Source of the DNA: Acidobacteriota bacterium | GTDB lineage: Bacteria; Acidobacteriota; Terriglobia; Acidiferrales; UBA7541 | Reading direction: 5' to 3' | Assembly: GCA_021324935.1 (NCBI GenBank) | Contig: JAJPIE010000062.1 | Location: 1 to 64,000 of the forward strand | DNA: 64,000 nt | Shown: positions 36,296 through 46,253 of the stretch, piece after piece | Layout of the letters: each line of letters opens with the position of its first letter | Numbering within the stretch: the first letter of the stretch is position 1 | The notes under the pieces: generated by a model | Database searches by the model: none | The model's input: only the letters and a program-made list of their open reading frames with translations | What the model was told of the DNA's origin: nothing | Position numbers and translations under genes: made by a program

Positions 36296-37189
36296 CTATT
36301 CCTGATCGGGAGCGTTTTCGTCGAGGAGTTGACGGTAGGCATCGCGACGCGTGATGCCGCGTTCCTTGGCGGCGAGTTTCAACGCTTCCTTGCGGTCGAG
36401 CTTGGCCTGATGCATCAGTTCATCCACGCGCGCGGCCAGCGACTGCGCGGTGTCCGCTTGTGCACCCGGCGAGCGCGCTTCCGGCGGTCCGATCAACAGG
36501 GTGATTTCCCCGCGTACGGGATGCTCTTCCAGCGACTGCACCAGCTCAAACAATTTTCCGCGGCGAAACTCCTCGTGTAACTTCGTGACTTCGCGCGCCA
36601 GGCACGCGGGGCGGTCACCGAGTATCGCCAGCGCATCGGCGAGCGTGTCCGCGATGCGGTGCGGCGCTTCGTAGAGAATAATGGTGCGGTTCTCGATGCG
36701 CAGATGTTCCAGAGCGCGGCGGCGTTCACTGGAACGCGCGGGCAGAAATCCGAGGAACAAAAATTCTTCGTTCGGCAAGCCGGAGGCCGAAAGCGCCGTA
36801 AGCAGCGCCGACGGGCCGGGGATCGGAACTACGGGAATCTGGTGGCGGATGGCCAGCGAGACCAGGCGGTGTCCCGGATCGGAGACCAGCGGCATCCCGG
36901 CATCGCTCACCAGCGCTACCGCTGCGCCTTGCTCCATGGCGTGCACGAGTTCCGGCGCGCGCGTCAATTCGTTGTGCTCGTGATAGCTCACCAGCGGCTT
37001 TTGAATTTCGAAGTGATTGAGCAGCTTCAACGTGTGACGCGTGTCTTCGCAGGCGATCTGGTCCACTTCTTTCAGCGTGCGCAAGGCGCGCAAGGTGATG
37101 TCCTCCAGATTCCCGATAGGCGTGGCCACCAGGTAGAGGCAGCCCCGGCGGGCATGGACTTCAGGGCCGGCATGCGCGGTCTTCTGCAT
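36296..37189 (-). CDS. rsmI: 16S rRNA 2'-O-ribose C1402 methyltransferase RsmI
   Basis: A 297-residue tetrapyrrole-methylase-fold enzyme that methylates C1402 in the ribosomal P site. LYLVATPIGNLEDIT, ACEDTRHT, LVSDAGMPLVSDPG, VPIPGPSA and FLGFLP are diagnostic. The ATG at 37189 (MQKTAHA) is preferred to one 51 nt further up. It is transcribed divergently from the FmdB-type gene. Confidence 0.92.
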   Translation of the reverse strand: MQKTAHAGPEVHARRGCLYLVATPIGNLEDITLRALRTLKEVDQIACEDTRHTLKLLNHFEIQKPLVSYHEHNELTRAPELVHAMEQGAAVALVSDAGMPLVSDPGHRLVSLAIRHQIPVVPIPGPSALLTALSASGLPNEEFLFLGFLPARSSERRRALEHLRIENRTIILYEAPHRIADTLADALAILGDRPACLAREVTKLHEEFRRGKLFELVQSLEEHPVRGEITLLIGPPEARSPGAQADTAQSLAARVDELMHQAKLDRKEALKLAAKERGITRRDAYRQLLDENAPDQE

Positions 37190-37281
37190 GGGAAGTGTAC
37201 AGACGAGTTTAGCACGCGCGTGGAAGGCTGGAAGGCGCATGCTATAATCGGGAATTCAGAAAACAAGCCGGAGGGTTGACT

Positions 37282-37596
37282 GTGCCACTGTACGAATACC
37301 ATTGCACGAAATGCAAGCGGCGCACGGAGAAAATCGAGAGCGTTTCCGGTCCGCATCTAAAGAAGTGTCCGCATTGCGGCGGTAGAGTGGAGCCGATGCT
37401 CTCCGCGCCGGCAATTCAGTTCAAGGGCTCGGGCTGGTATGTGACGGATTATGCAGGGAAGAAAGGCGCGGGCAGCGAGTCCGCGCCGGCGGCAAAGGCT
37501 GATGCCAGCGAAAGCAAGGAACCCACGGGGAAAGAAAGCGCCACAAAAGAAACAAAAGAAACAAAAGAGAAGAAGGCCGGCAAGAAAAAAGATTGA
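37282..37596 (+). CDS. FmdB-family zinc ribbon protein
   Basis: A 104-residue small protein. MPLYEYHCTKCKR and KCPHCGG give the four cysteines of a zinc ribbon, followed by a lysine/glutamate-rich, disordered tail from about residue 50. The GTG at 37282 comes 7 nt after GGAGG and gives the usual PLYEYHC N-terminus. Function in the family is unclear (putative regulatory protein). Confidence 0.85.
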   Translation: MPLYEYHCTKCKRRTEKIESVSGPHLKKCPHCGGRVEPMLSAPAIQFKGSGWYVTDYAGKKGAGSESAPAAKADASESKEPTGKESATKETKETKEKKAGKKKD

Positions 37597-37625
37597 GCGT
37601 CTGCTGCGCCATTGAAAATCTGTAG

Positions 37626-37645
37626 CTCACCCCTTGAGGGGTGAG
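37626..37645. terminator. Hairpin between fmdB-type gene and galU
   Basis: CTCACCCC and GGGGTGAG pair over 8 bp around TTGA, then GGTTTT on the plus strand. It lies 30 nt past the zinc-ribbon stop, and the convergent galU ends at 37745, so it may end transcription from the plus strand. Confidence 0.6.
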
Positions 37646-37707
37646 GGTTTTCGCAGCGATGACTAGGTCTGGTGTTTGCCTGTGGGTGCTTCGATCGATG
37701 GTTTCGG

Positions 37708-37752
37708 ACCTGCTTTAGAAAGCCCTCAGGCCTGAAGGACTGAGCTAAAGTT
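37708..37752. repeat. Imperfect inverted repeat near galU 3' end
   Basis: AGCCCTCAGGCCTGAAGGACTGAGCT-like palindromic text flanked by TTTAG and CTAAA. It resembles dispersed palindromic units found in acidobacterial and cyanobacterial spacers, but only one copy is in this window. Confidence 0.35.
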
Positions 37753-38692
37753 TGAGGGATTTGAGGTAGGCGTGGAAGCTCGCGCCGAGTTCGGGGCTCT
37801 GCAGGGCGAGTTCGACGGTGGCTTTCAGGAAGCCGAGTTTGTCTCCCGCATCGTAGGAAATTCCCTCGTAAATGTAAGCCCACAGGCCTTGCTCTTTGGC
37901 GAGGATGCGCATGGCGTCGGTGAGCTGAATTTCACCGCCGGCACCGGGCTTGGTGCGCTCGAGACAATCAAAGATTGCAGGAGTGAGAACGTAGCGTCCG
38001 GTGATGGCGAGGTTGGAAGGCGCTTCTTCGTTTTTGGGCTTCTCGACGAGGTCGCGAATGCGCAGAAGGCGCTCGCCAAACGGAGCCAGTGGCGCGGGTT
38101 CGCCGGCGAAGATCCCGTAGAGATGCGTTTTGTCGCGCGGAACTTCTTCCACGGCGATAGCGCCCAAGCCCGTGGCTTCGTAAACGTCGATCAACTGCTT
38201 TGTGGCGGGATTCGCGCCGGGGATCAGCACATCGCCCAGCAGGACGGCAAAAGGTTCGTCGCCGACGAGATCCTTGGCAACCAGGACCGCGTGACCCAGG
38301 CCCAGCGGCTCCTTCTGGCGCGTGTAGCTGACTTGTACCATGTTGCTTATGCGGCGAACGAGTTCCGCCTGATCCTTCTTGCCTTTTTCTTCCAGAAAGC
38401 GTTCGAGCAGCGGGGAATTATCGAAGTGGTCTTCGATGGAGTTCTTGCCCTTGCCGGTGACGATGATGATGTGTTCGATGCCGGAGGCAACGCATTCCTC
38501 GACCACGTATTGAATCTGTGGTTTGTCCACAACCGTCAGCATTTCCTTGGGTTGCGCCTTGGTGGCGGGCAGGAAGCGCGTGCCCAAGCCAGCGGCGGGC
38601 AAAACGGCTTTGCGGACTTTCGGGTGGGCGGCGGACGATTGCGGGGACTGCTTTGAGTCTGTCGTCATGTTTGGTTTATTGTCGCTAACCAT
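37745..38692 (-). CDS. galU: UTP-glucose-1-phosphate uridylyltransferase
   Basis: A 315-residue nucleotidyltransferase making UDP-glucose for envelope polysaccharides. AVLPAAGLGTRFLPATKAQPKEML is the nucleotide-binding signature, and VEEVPRDKTHLYGI, LVEKPK, TGRYVLTP and GGEIQLTDAM follow the GalU order. The start is ATG 38692; an in-frame ATG 24 nt later is possible. Confidence 0.92.
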   Translation of the reverse strand: MVSDNKPNMTTDSKQSPQSSAAHPKVRKAVLPAAGLGTRFLPATKAQPKEMLTVVDKPQIQYVVEECVASGIEHIIIVTGKGKNSIEDHFDNSPLLERFLEEKGKKDQAELVRRISNMVQVSYTRQKEPLGLGHAVLVAKDLVGDEPFAVLLGDVLIPGANPATKQLIDVYEATGLGAIAVEEVPRDKTHLYGIFAGEPAPLAPFGERLLRIRDLVEKPKNEEAPSNLAITGRYVLTPAIFDCLERTKPGAGGEIQLTDAMRILAKEQGLWAYIYEGISYDAGDKLGFLKATVELALQSPELGASFHAYLKSLKL

Positions 38693-38889
38693 GCAGCGAT
38701 GGATTGAGCTTCCTAAGCACAGTAGCCGCCAGGTGGGAGTTTTGTCAATGAAACCAAGAGTTTACGGGCGAGATGGGAGAAGAGTACTAGAGCGAATCTG
38801 GAAGGGCACTTGCCCGTAAGAGCGGCTTTACGCGCCTTCTTTCATCCATTCACGACAAAGGCCGAACGCTCTCCTGCAACGCTTGTGAA

Positions 38890-38911
38890 AAATGTCGGCG
38901 CGCCGACATTT
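38890..38911. repeat. Perfect 22-bp palindrome
   Basis: Arms AAATGTCGGCG and CGCCGACATTT meet without a spacer at 38900/38901. Such a spacerless palindrome suits a dimeric protein binding site or recombination site better than a terminator. Confidence 0.7.
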
Positions 38912-38920
38912 AAAGTAGTT

Positions 38921-38948
38921 TCTGAAGGTTATTTGACCAACCTTCAGA
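38921..38948. repeat. Perfect inverted repeat, 10-bp arms
   Basis: TCTGAAGGTT and AACCTTCAGA surround ATTTGACC (8 nt). It lies 9 nt after the 22-bp palindrome and just before the AT-rich stretch. Confidence 0.7.
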
Positions 38949-39078
38949 AGGCACATTAAGGTTATTATAATATAAATAATAGTACTACAGTGTAATAGAT
39001 GTGGCAGAAGAGAAAAAGGCTTCGAAAATCCACTATACCGTAGCGCTGTTCGAAAGGCCGAACGCGTCCCGTTTTGGA

Positions 39079-39964
39079 TTAGAAGCGCAGCCTGGAAAGA
39101 TAGTCGTAGCTCGCGGTGATGTTGGCGACCGCGTCTTTCGGCTCATCGTTTTCCAGGAAAAAGTGCGGGACGCCTGCTTGCCGCGCCGCGGGCAGGAGAG
39201 TCTTCCACTGGCTCAGCCCGCCGCCCACCGCAGTAAAGTTCACCGCCGCGTCGTCAGTCATAGCCTTGGAGTTCTTCGCCATGTCCAGTTTGGGCAGTCT
39301 ATTCAGGTCTTTCACGTGCCAAGGCAAAGCGGTCCGGATACTTCCGGAAGTAGGCGAGCGGGTCCTTCCCGGCCACGGTGATCCCGCAGAGATCCAATTC
39401 CATTTTTGCATTGACGGGATTTGTCGCCTCCAGAAGAAAATCGTAGGGCAATTGGCCTCCGGGAACCAAGGCTGGAATGAATTCCCAGAAATGGTTGTGA
39501 TAGCCGAATTGGATGCCGGCTTTGCGGCTGCCTTCGCCGGCTTTGTTGAAGAGCTCTGCGGCGCGTTTGTAACCGTCAGGAGATTGCCTCTGTGCGTCGC
39601 CGGTCCAGGGGCAGATGACGAATTTGTGGCCGAGGATATTGGCGTTATCGAGGGTTTCGGGCCAGTGGTGCTCCACAACGTCGTAGTGCACGTGACACGA
39701 GGGAGCCGAGAGGCCATCCTGGTCGAGCATGGCGCGAAGGCCTTTGGGAGCGACGCCGAACTAGCCGGCGAATTCGACTTCCTTGTAACCGACGGCGGCG
39801 ACTTTCGAGAGCATGCCGGGAACCTCGGATTTCATGAGGCTGCGGACGGTGGAAAGCTGGAGTCCGAGGGGATCAATGCGATGTTCGGCTGCCGGAAAGT
39901 TTGATGGAAGAGAAGAAAGCGCCGCGGCGGCGAACGAAGATTCAATAGAGGTCCGTCGGTTCAG
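39079..39964 (-). pseudogene. Decayed sugar phosphate isomerase/epimerase (TIM barrel)
   Basis: Three pieces in two frames make an almost complete family member of about 290 residues. The N-terminal part carries Tat-like NRRTSIESSFAAAAL then VAAVGYKEVEFAG, and an in-frame TAG at 39763 where FG follows. The middle (39730 down to 39299) reads GIQFGYHNHFWEF and MELDLCGITVAGKDP. The C-terminal part, HVKDLNRLPKLDM to FFLENDEP and YDYLSRLRF, is in another frame after a shift near 39320. One stop and one frameshift argue for loss of function. The N-terminal limit is uncertain; no start codon is clear. Confidence 0.8.
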
Positions 39965-40078
39965 AAACGGAATTGCACAAGCGATTCGAGCGCTCGAAAC
40001 CGTAAGGCGGAGTAACCACCGAGGCCATAAAGAAAGAGAGCAGCGCGCGCGAAGATGGAGGTGCGTTTCGGAAAGCCG

Positions 40079-41499
<1,421 letters not shown>

Positions 41500-41503
<4 letters not shown>

Positions 41504-43170
41504 GACACTTTGGCCAAATATTGGTGAACGAACTGAATGGCGACGGCCCCTTCGCCGACGCCCGAAGCGACGCGCTTGACCGAACCGTGGCGGACGTCGC
41601 CGACGACAAAGACGCCGGGCACGTTGGTTTCCAGAAGGGAAGGATCGCGGTCAAGCGGCCATCCGGCGGGACGCCTGCCTTCGCGGAGGAGATCCTGGCC
41701 GGAAAGGATGAAGCCGCGATCGTCGCGGAGGACGAGGTCGCCGAGCCAGTCCGTGCGAGGGAGCGCGCCGATATAGATAAAGAGGCTCCTGGCCGGTACC
41801 CGCTGCGTGGTGTTTGTGGTGGTACAGAGCAGGGAGATTGCTTCGAGATGTTGGTCGCCATGGATTTCGGCGACTTCGGTGTGCGGCCAGATTTCGATAT
41901 TGGGGGTTTTACCGATCTGGTCGATGAGATATTGCGACATAGTGGCGGCGAGCGATTCGCGACGGATGAGCAGGATGACCTTCTGGGCGTGCGCCGCAAA
42001 ATTAATAGCGGCCTGCCCGGCGGAATTGGCACCGCCAACAACGTAGACCGTCTCGCCCTTACAGGCAATCGCTTCGGTCACGCCGCCGCCATAATACACG
42101 CCCGCGCCGCGGAGGCGGTCTTCGCCGGGAACGCCGAGATTGCGCCACTGGACGCCGGTGGCGAGCAGCAGCGCATGGCAGGAGACGCGGCTGCCATCGG
42201 CCATTTCGATGATACGATAAGGGCCCTCGACGCGGACGGAGCGCGCTTCCTGGGGAGAGAGAATCTCGACGCCGAAGCGCGTGGCCTGGACGACCGCGCG
42301 GCGGGCGAGGTCGCGGCCGCTGAGTCCTGCGGGAAAGCCAAGATAATTTTCGATGCGCGAGCTGAGGCCGGCCTGTCCACCGGGAGCTTCGCGTTCGATC
42401 ATGACGGTGCGCAGGCCTTCGGAGGCGCCGTAGACGGCGGCGGCAAGTCCCGCGGGGCCGCCGCCGATGATAGCGAGGTCGTAGAAATCGACGTCGGCGC
42501 GCGTGCGCAAGCCCATTTTCTGGGCGATGGCTGCCGTGCTGGGCTCGGAGAGTTTTGAACCATCGGGGAAAACGATCAGCGGGAGAGTCTCGGAAATGCC
42601 GTCGGCTTTTTTCAGGGCCGGATATGACTCCAGGGCGGAGGTTTGCTCCACGTCCACCCATTGGTAAGGCAGATGGTTCTGTGCGAGGAACATGCGAAGT
42701 TCGTAGGCTTTCGGAGACCAGCGCGTGCCGAAGAGCTGGATGCCTTCGTAAGGAGGATGGTAGGAGTCCATCCATTCATTCAGCATGTCATCGAGGGCGG
42801 GGTAGAGATTCTGGTCGGGTGGATCCCAAGGCTTCAGAAGGAAATAGTGGACGCGAGCGGAATTGATGGCTTCAATGGCGGCATTGGTGTCGGCGTAGGC
42901 AGTGAGCAGAGCGCGCTTGGCAGAAGGGAAGATGTCGGTGGCCTGGGTGAGAAAGCCCACGCCATCGAGTTCGGGCATGCGCTGGTCGGCGAGAAGAAGA
43001 GCCACGGCGTCGTTGCGGGATTTGAGGCGCTCGAGGGTGCCGAGAGCCTCGTTGGCGGAAGCGGCTCGCAAAATGCGGAAGCGGTTGGAATAGCGGCTGC
43101 GCAGGTCGCGCTCGACGGCCTGGAGAACGTCCGGGTCGTCATCGACGGTGAGTAATACAGGCTTGGCCAT
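41500..43170 (-). CDS. Response regulator fused to glutaredoxin-like and TrxR-like flavoprotein domains
   Basis: A 556-residue fusion. A receiver domain (1-about 125) with DDD at 10-12 and phosphoacceptor D62 in LLLADQRMPELDG comes first. Then a glutaredoxin/GST-N-like domain (about 142-222) in which the CxxC position reads WSPKAY. Then a thioredoxin-reductase-like FAD/NADPH domain (about 230-550) with IIGGGPAGLAAAVYGASEG and VVGGANSAGQAA. Where TrxR has CATC this protein has YGGG, so both redox cysteine pairs are missing. It may still bind FAD/NADPH and oxidise or sense NADPH; classical TrxR activity is unlikely. Similar fusions exist in other genomes as 'fused response regulator/TrxR'. Confidence 0.88.
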
Positions 43171-43333
43171 AGTCGGGATCCCTTTGGCGATTCCCCTGCG
43201 GCGCGCGAAGCTGGAGCACTACCGTAGCACAAGCGGCGCAAAGGCGGCGGAAATCGAGGCTCGCAAGAGTGGATGCTAGCGCGGAGGCAAAGGTTATACC
43301 TATAAACGGCTGCGGCGCTGAGATGCTGGCGGG

Positions 43334-44308
43334 TTAGGGCTGTTTGTAAACGGGGACAAGGAAATAGGCTTCGTAATCGGCGCCCGGCGCTTCGCCTCGA
43401 GCCTCGATGGACCAATAAGTAGGCGGTGTATCCGTCAAAGAGGTGGGCAGCTTATCGTTGGGCAAGCGGAATTCGACAGGGATTTCCGCGGCGGCAAAAC
43501 TGGCAAGGCGCTGCTGATCGAACGTGAGCGTATCTTTGTAGAGTTCGTAGCAGACGACGCGCGTGGTGCGGTTGTTGCCGGAGCCGGTGGTGACATAGCG
43601 CTCCTGAATACAGCGGAGATTGACCGTCAACGATTGAAGCAGCGCGAGATGCCCCGGAGCGCGGAGGCGTGCGCGGAGGGTGCGGCCGAGAAAGTACGGA
43701 AATTCATCGTAGGCGAGGAAGCTGTTGCCGTAACGGATTAGGTCACCGAACATCTGCGCCCAGCGCACCCAGAACACTATTCCGAACAGGGCGAAAAGCG
43801 AAGCAAAGATAAGGAACGGCCACGCACCACGGCTGCCGACCCAGAAGAAGGGCACCAGAAAGAGATACCAGCCGAGCGCGGCCACCAGGCGCCCCAGCAT
43901 GGCGCCAAAGGCGGAGAATTTGACGCCATCCCTGTGCCAGTGAAAATCAAAGAGCCAGGGCTGTCCGGGAGTCTGCGCGCAACTCCGTTCGTAGATCGCT
44001 CTGTGGATCATCCCGTGCACGCCATGGATAAAGAGAAAGAGTCCAGCGGCGAAGAAAAAGCCCCCAATAACCGCGATGAGCCAGGTTGGCCCATGCTTGG
44101 TGCCGTGAATGACATTCAGCGCGGCGAGCCCGATAAAAATGCCGGCGGCGAGGAAAGGCAGCCCGAACAGCGCGGAGCGCACCCCGTCGATGGCCGTGAC
44201 GCTTTGCGCCGGATAGTTGGGCAGAGCGGGAGCCATGCCGGGTCCGCTGCCCAGCATGCGCTGCACCAAGGCGGAGGTGTCTGTGGCGTCCTTGATCGTA
44301 ATGGGCAT
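43334..44308 (-). CDS. DUF3592-like membrane protein
   Basis: A 324-residue protein with hydrophobic helices near 40-60, 70-95, 150-165 and 175-195, then a soluble part. The start is ATG 44308; 138 nt of open frame before it look non-coding. The extended domain with loop FDFHWHRDGV and later CIQERYVTTGSGNNRTTRVVCYE is in keeping with DUF3592 proteins, which carry a beta-rich periplasmic part. No function is known. Confidence 0.65.
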   Translation of the reverse strand: MPITIKDATDTSALVQRMLGSGPGMAPALPNYPAQSVTAIDGVRSALFGLPFLAAGIFIGLAALNVIHGTKHGPTWLIAVIGGFFFAAGLFLFIHGVHGMIHRAIYERSCAQTPGQPWLFDFHWHRDGVKFSAFGAMLGRLVAALGWYLFLVPFFWVGSRGAWPFLIFASLFALFGIVFWVRWAQMFGDLIRYGNSFLAYDEFPYFLGRTLRARLRAPGHLALLQSLTVNLRCIQERYVTTGSGNNRTTRVVCYELYKDTLTFDQQRLASFAAAEIPVEFRLPNDKLPTSLTDTPPTYWSIEARGEAPGADYEAYFLVPVYKQP

Positions 44309-44425
44309 GGTGGTGCTCTTTCCGAGCAGAGTGCCCGCGCGGCGTGCACGGGGCAATAGGACTGGGCGAAAGGACCAACTGTACCCAGGGACGGTGCGGG
44401 GGAGGTGGCCCGCCGATCTTGGTCC

Positions 44426-44453
44426 ACACATACAGATGTGTAACACTATGTGT
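44426..44453. promoter_or_regulatory. Probable VapB operator (two inverted repeats)
   Basis: ACACAT-ACAG-ATGTGT (44426-44441) and ACAC-TAT-GTGT (44443-44453) lie just upstream of the vapB start at 44464. Ribbon-helix-helix antitoxins typically autoregulate through such repeats. Confidence 0.6.
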
Positions 44454-44463
44454 AAGGTGAATT

Positions 44464-44670
44464 GTGCCCACCAATCTGGCCATTGATGACCGGCTTATCG
44501 CCGAAGCGAAAAGATTAGGGCGGCACCGCACGAAGAAGGAAGCGGTAAATGCCGCCTTGGACGAGTACGTGCGCCGAAGGAAGCAGCAAAAGATCGTAAG
44601 GCTGTTCGGCGCAATTGACTATGACGAAAACTACGACTACAAGGCCGAACGGAAAAGGAAGCGGGCGTGA
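44464..44670 (+). CDS. vapB: VapB-type antitoxin
   Basis: A 68-residue protein starting at GTG with AAGGTGA just upstream. The N-terminal ribbon-helix-helix (TNLAIDDRLIAEAKRLG, then KKEAVNAALDEYVRRRK) matches the VapB/DUF2191 family, and the lysine-rich C-terminus would wrap the toxin. Its stop codon overlaps the vapC start. Confidence 0.88.
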   Translation: MPTNLAIDDRLIAEAKRLGRHRTKKEAVNAALDEYVRRRKQQKIVRLFGAIDYDENYDYKAERKRKRA

Positions 44671-45089
44671 CCCTTTTGGTAGACACCTGTGTCTGGTCGC
44701 TCGCACTGAGAAGGCGAAACAGAGATGTAAGCCGGTGGGAAGCTGCAACGATCAGCGAACTCTTAAAGGCCATCCAGCAGGGCAGCGCGCGAATGCTCGG
44801 AATCGTCCGGCAAGAACTCCTTACCGGCATCAAGACCCGCCAACAATTCGAAGCCCTCAAACTCCATCTGTCGGCTTTTCCAGACGTCGAAATTAAATCG
44901 GAGGATTATATAGAGGCCGCCAGGCTTGCAAACGCTTGCCGCGCGAAGGGGGTTGCAGCCCCGGTGGCGGAAATGCTTTTGTGTGCCGTGGCGATTCGGG
45001 AGAACTGGCTAATATTTACAAGCGATCCGGTTTTTGACCGCTATGCCAAAATAATTGGTGTTCAATTGCACGGACATTTTCTAGAGTGA
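44667..45089 (+). CDS. vapC: VapC-type PIN ribonuclease toxin
   Basis: A 140-residue PIN-domain toxin. The start GTG overlaps the vapB stop (GTGA). LLVDTCVWSLAL gives the first acidic residue, RQELLTG a second, and FTSDPVFD the last. The usual Asp in the DALIA-type segment is Glu here (VAEMLLCAVA), a conservative change. As a toxin it would cleave specific RNA, such as tRNA, in the cytoplasm. The base composition is lower in GC than neighbouring genes. Confidence 0.88.
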   Translation: MTLLVDTCVWSLALRRRNRDVSRWEAATISELLKAIQQGSARMLGIVRQELLTGIKTRQQFEALKLHLSAFPDVEIKSEDYIEAARLANACRAKGVAAPVAEMLLCAVAIRENWLIFTSDPVFDRYAKIIGVQLHGHFLE

Positions 45090-45093
45090 GCCG

Positions 45094-46218
45094 ATGAAGA
45101 CAGGGGTGAGGATTTTGGGAATCGAGTCCTCGTGCGACGAGACGGCCGCGGCGGTGGTCGTGGACGGACGGCAGATCTTGTCGAGCGTGGTGGCTTCACA
45201 GATCGACGTCCACCGGAAGTACGGCGGCGTGGTGCCGGAGCTGGCTTCGCGGGAGCATTTGCGGCAGATCGTGCCGGTGGTGCGCGAAGCAATGGAGCAG
45301 GCGCGACTGAAATTCGAGGATGTGAATGCGATTGGAGTGACGCAAGGGCCGGGGCTGGTGGGTTCGCTGCTGGTGGGAATTACGTACGGGAAGGCGCTGG
45401 CAGAGGCGATGGGAAAGCCGCTGATTCCCGTGAATCATCTGGAAGGGCACGTCCACGCCGTGTTCCTGGAGGCATTCCAGAAGGGCATTGATCCATCGCT
45501 GCCGGCTGTATGCTTGATCGTTTCCGGCGGGCACACGGTTTTATACGAAGTGAAAGAGAAGGAGCACGACGGAGCCGGATCGTTCGCGTACCGGAAGCTG
45601 GGAGGAACGCGCGACGATGCCGCGGGCGAGGCCTATGACAAAGTGGCAAAGCTGCTGGGGCTCGGTTATCCTGGCGGGCCGATTCTGGACCGGCTGGCCG
45701 CGGCGGCGGGGGATGTGCCCGCACCGGTGAAGTTCGGGCCGACGAAGACTAGAGGGAATGCGCTGGACTTCAGCTTCAGCGGTTTAAAGACGGCGGTGCT
45801 TTACCATTTGCGCGAACATCCGGAATACGAGGCGGGGATCCGCCGGAGGGAAGAGGCGTTGCGGGAAGGCCGCCGCGGATTCGCGGAGCTATTGCCGCTG
45901 TGTGATGCGGCGACACTGGGGCTCGTGCGGGAGTTCCAGAAGGCGGTGGTGCGGGACCTGGGGGACCGCACGATGATGGCTGTGGACCTCTCCGGCGTGG
46001 AGACGATTTTGGTGTCCGGCGGCGTGGCCGCGAACGCGCAGTTGCGGGCGAGCTTTGAGGAACGCGCAAGGGAGCGGGGAGTCAGTGTCTTTTTTCCCGA
46101 TCGGGCGCTGTCCACGGATAACGCCGCGATGATCGCGGCGGCGGCATATGCGGGATACAGGCGCGGAAATTTTGCGGACGTGGGATTGAACGCGAAAGCG
46201 AGCATGCCGCTGGGGTAA
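45094..46218 (+). CDS. tsaD: tRNA N6-threonylcarbamoyladenosine synthase subunit TsaD
   Basis: A 374-residue ASKHA-fold protein that transfers threonylcarbamoyl to A37 of ANN-decoding tRNAs. Motif GIESSCDETAAAVV, the metal ligands in VNHLEGHVHAVF, GGHTVLYEV and VSGGVAANAQLR are diagnostic. It begins 4 nt after vapC. Its partners tsaB and rimI lie at 48179-49388. Confidence 0.95.
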   Translation: MKTGVRILGIESSCDETAAAVVVDGRQILSSVVASQIDVHRKYGGVVPELASREHLRQIVPVVREAMEQARLKFEDVNAIGVTQGPGLVGSLLVGITYGKALAEAMGKPLIPVNHLEGHVHAVFLEAFQKGIDPSLPAVCLIVSGGHTVLYEVKEKEHDGAGSFAYRKLGGTRDDAAGEAYDKVAKLLGLGYPGGPILDRLAAAAGDVPAPVKFGPTKTRGNALDFSFSGLKTAVLYHLREHPEYEAGIRRREEALREGRRGFAELLPLCDAATLGLVREFQKAVVRDLGDRTMMAVDLSGVETILVSGGVAANAQLRASFEERARERGVSVFFPDRALSTDNAAMIAAAAYAGYRRGNFADVGLNAKASMPLG

Positions 46219-46253
46219 ACGGCAGGAAGAGATTTTCAACCGGTGGGGAACAA

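Larger units (their letters stand above)
38693..39078. other. Gene-free interval with AT-rich island and two inverted repeats
   Basis: No gene can be supported here. About 38911-39000 is strikingly AT-rich (TTATTATAATATAAATAAT) in a GC-rich window. Upstream of it lie a perfect 22-bp palindrome (38890-38911) and a 10-bp stem hairpin (38921-38948). Promoter-like TTGACC and TATAAT are present but about 27 nt apart, too far for a normal sigma-70 promoter. Confidence 0.6.

Noticed and set aside
38921..38980. Promoter from TTGACC and TATAAT in the AT-rich island
   Set aside because: Spacing is about 27 nt, which is too long, and no gene follows on the plus strand.
39001..39381. Plus-strand frame starting GTG after the AT-rich island
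   Set aside because: First 30 codons look plausible, but it runs antisense to the isomerase pseudogene and no family is seen.
39116..39904. 262-codon plus-strand frame
   Set aside because: Antisense of the isomerase pseudogene, whose conserved blocks are clearly on the minus strand.
41521..42558. 345-codon plus-strand frame
   Set aside because: Antisense of the REC/TrxR fusion; Ala/Gly/Asp-rich shadow.
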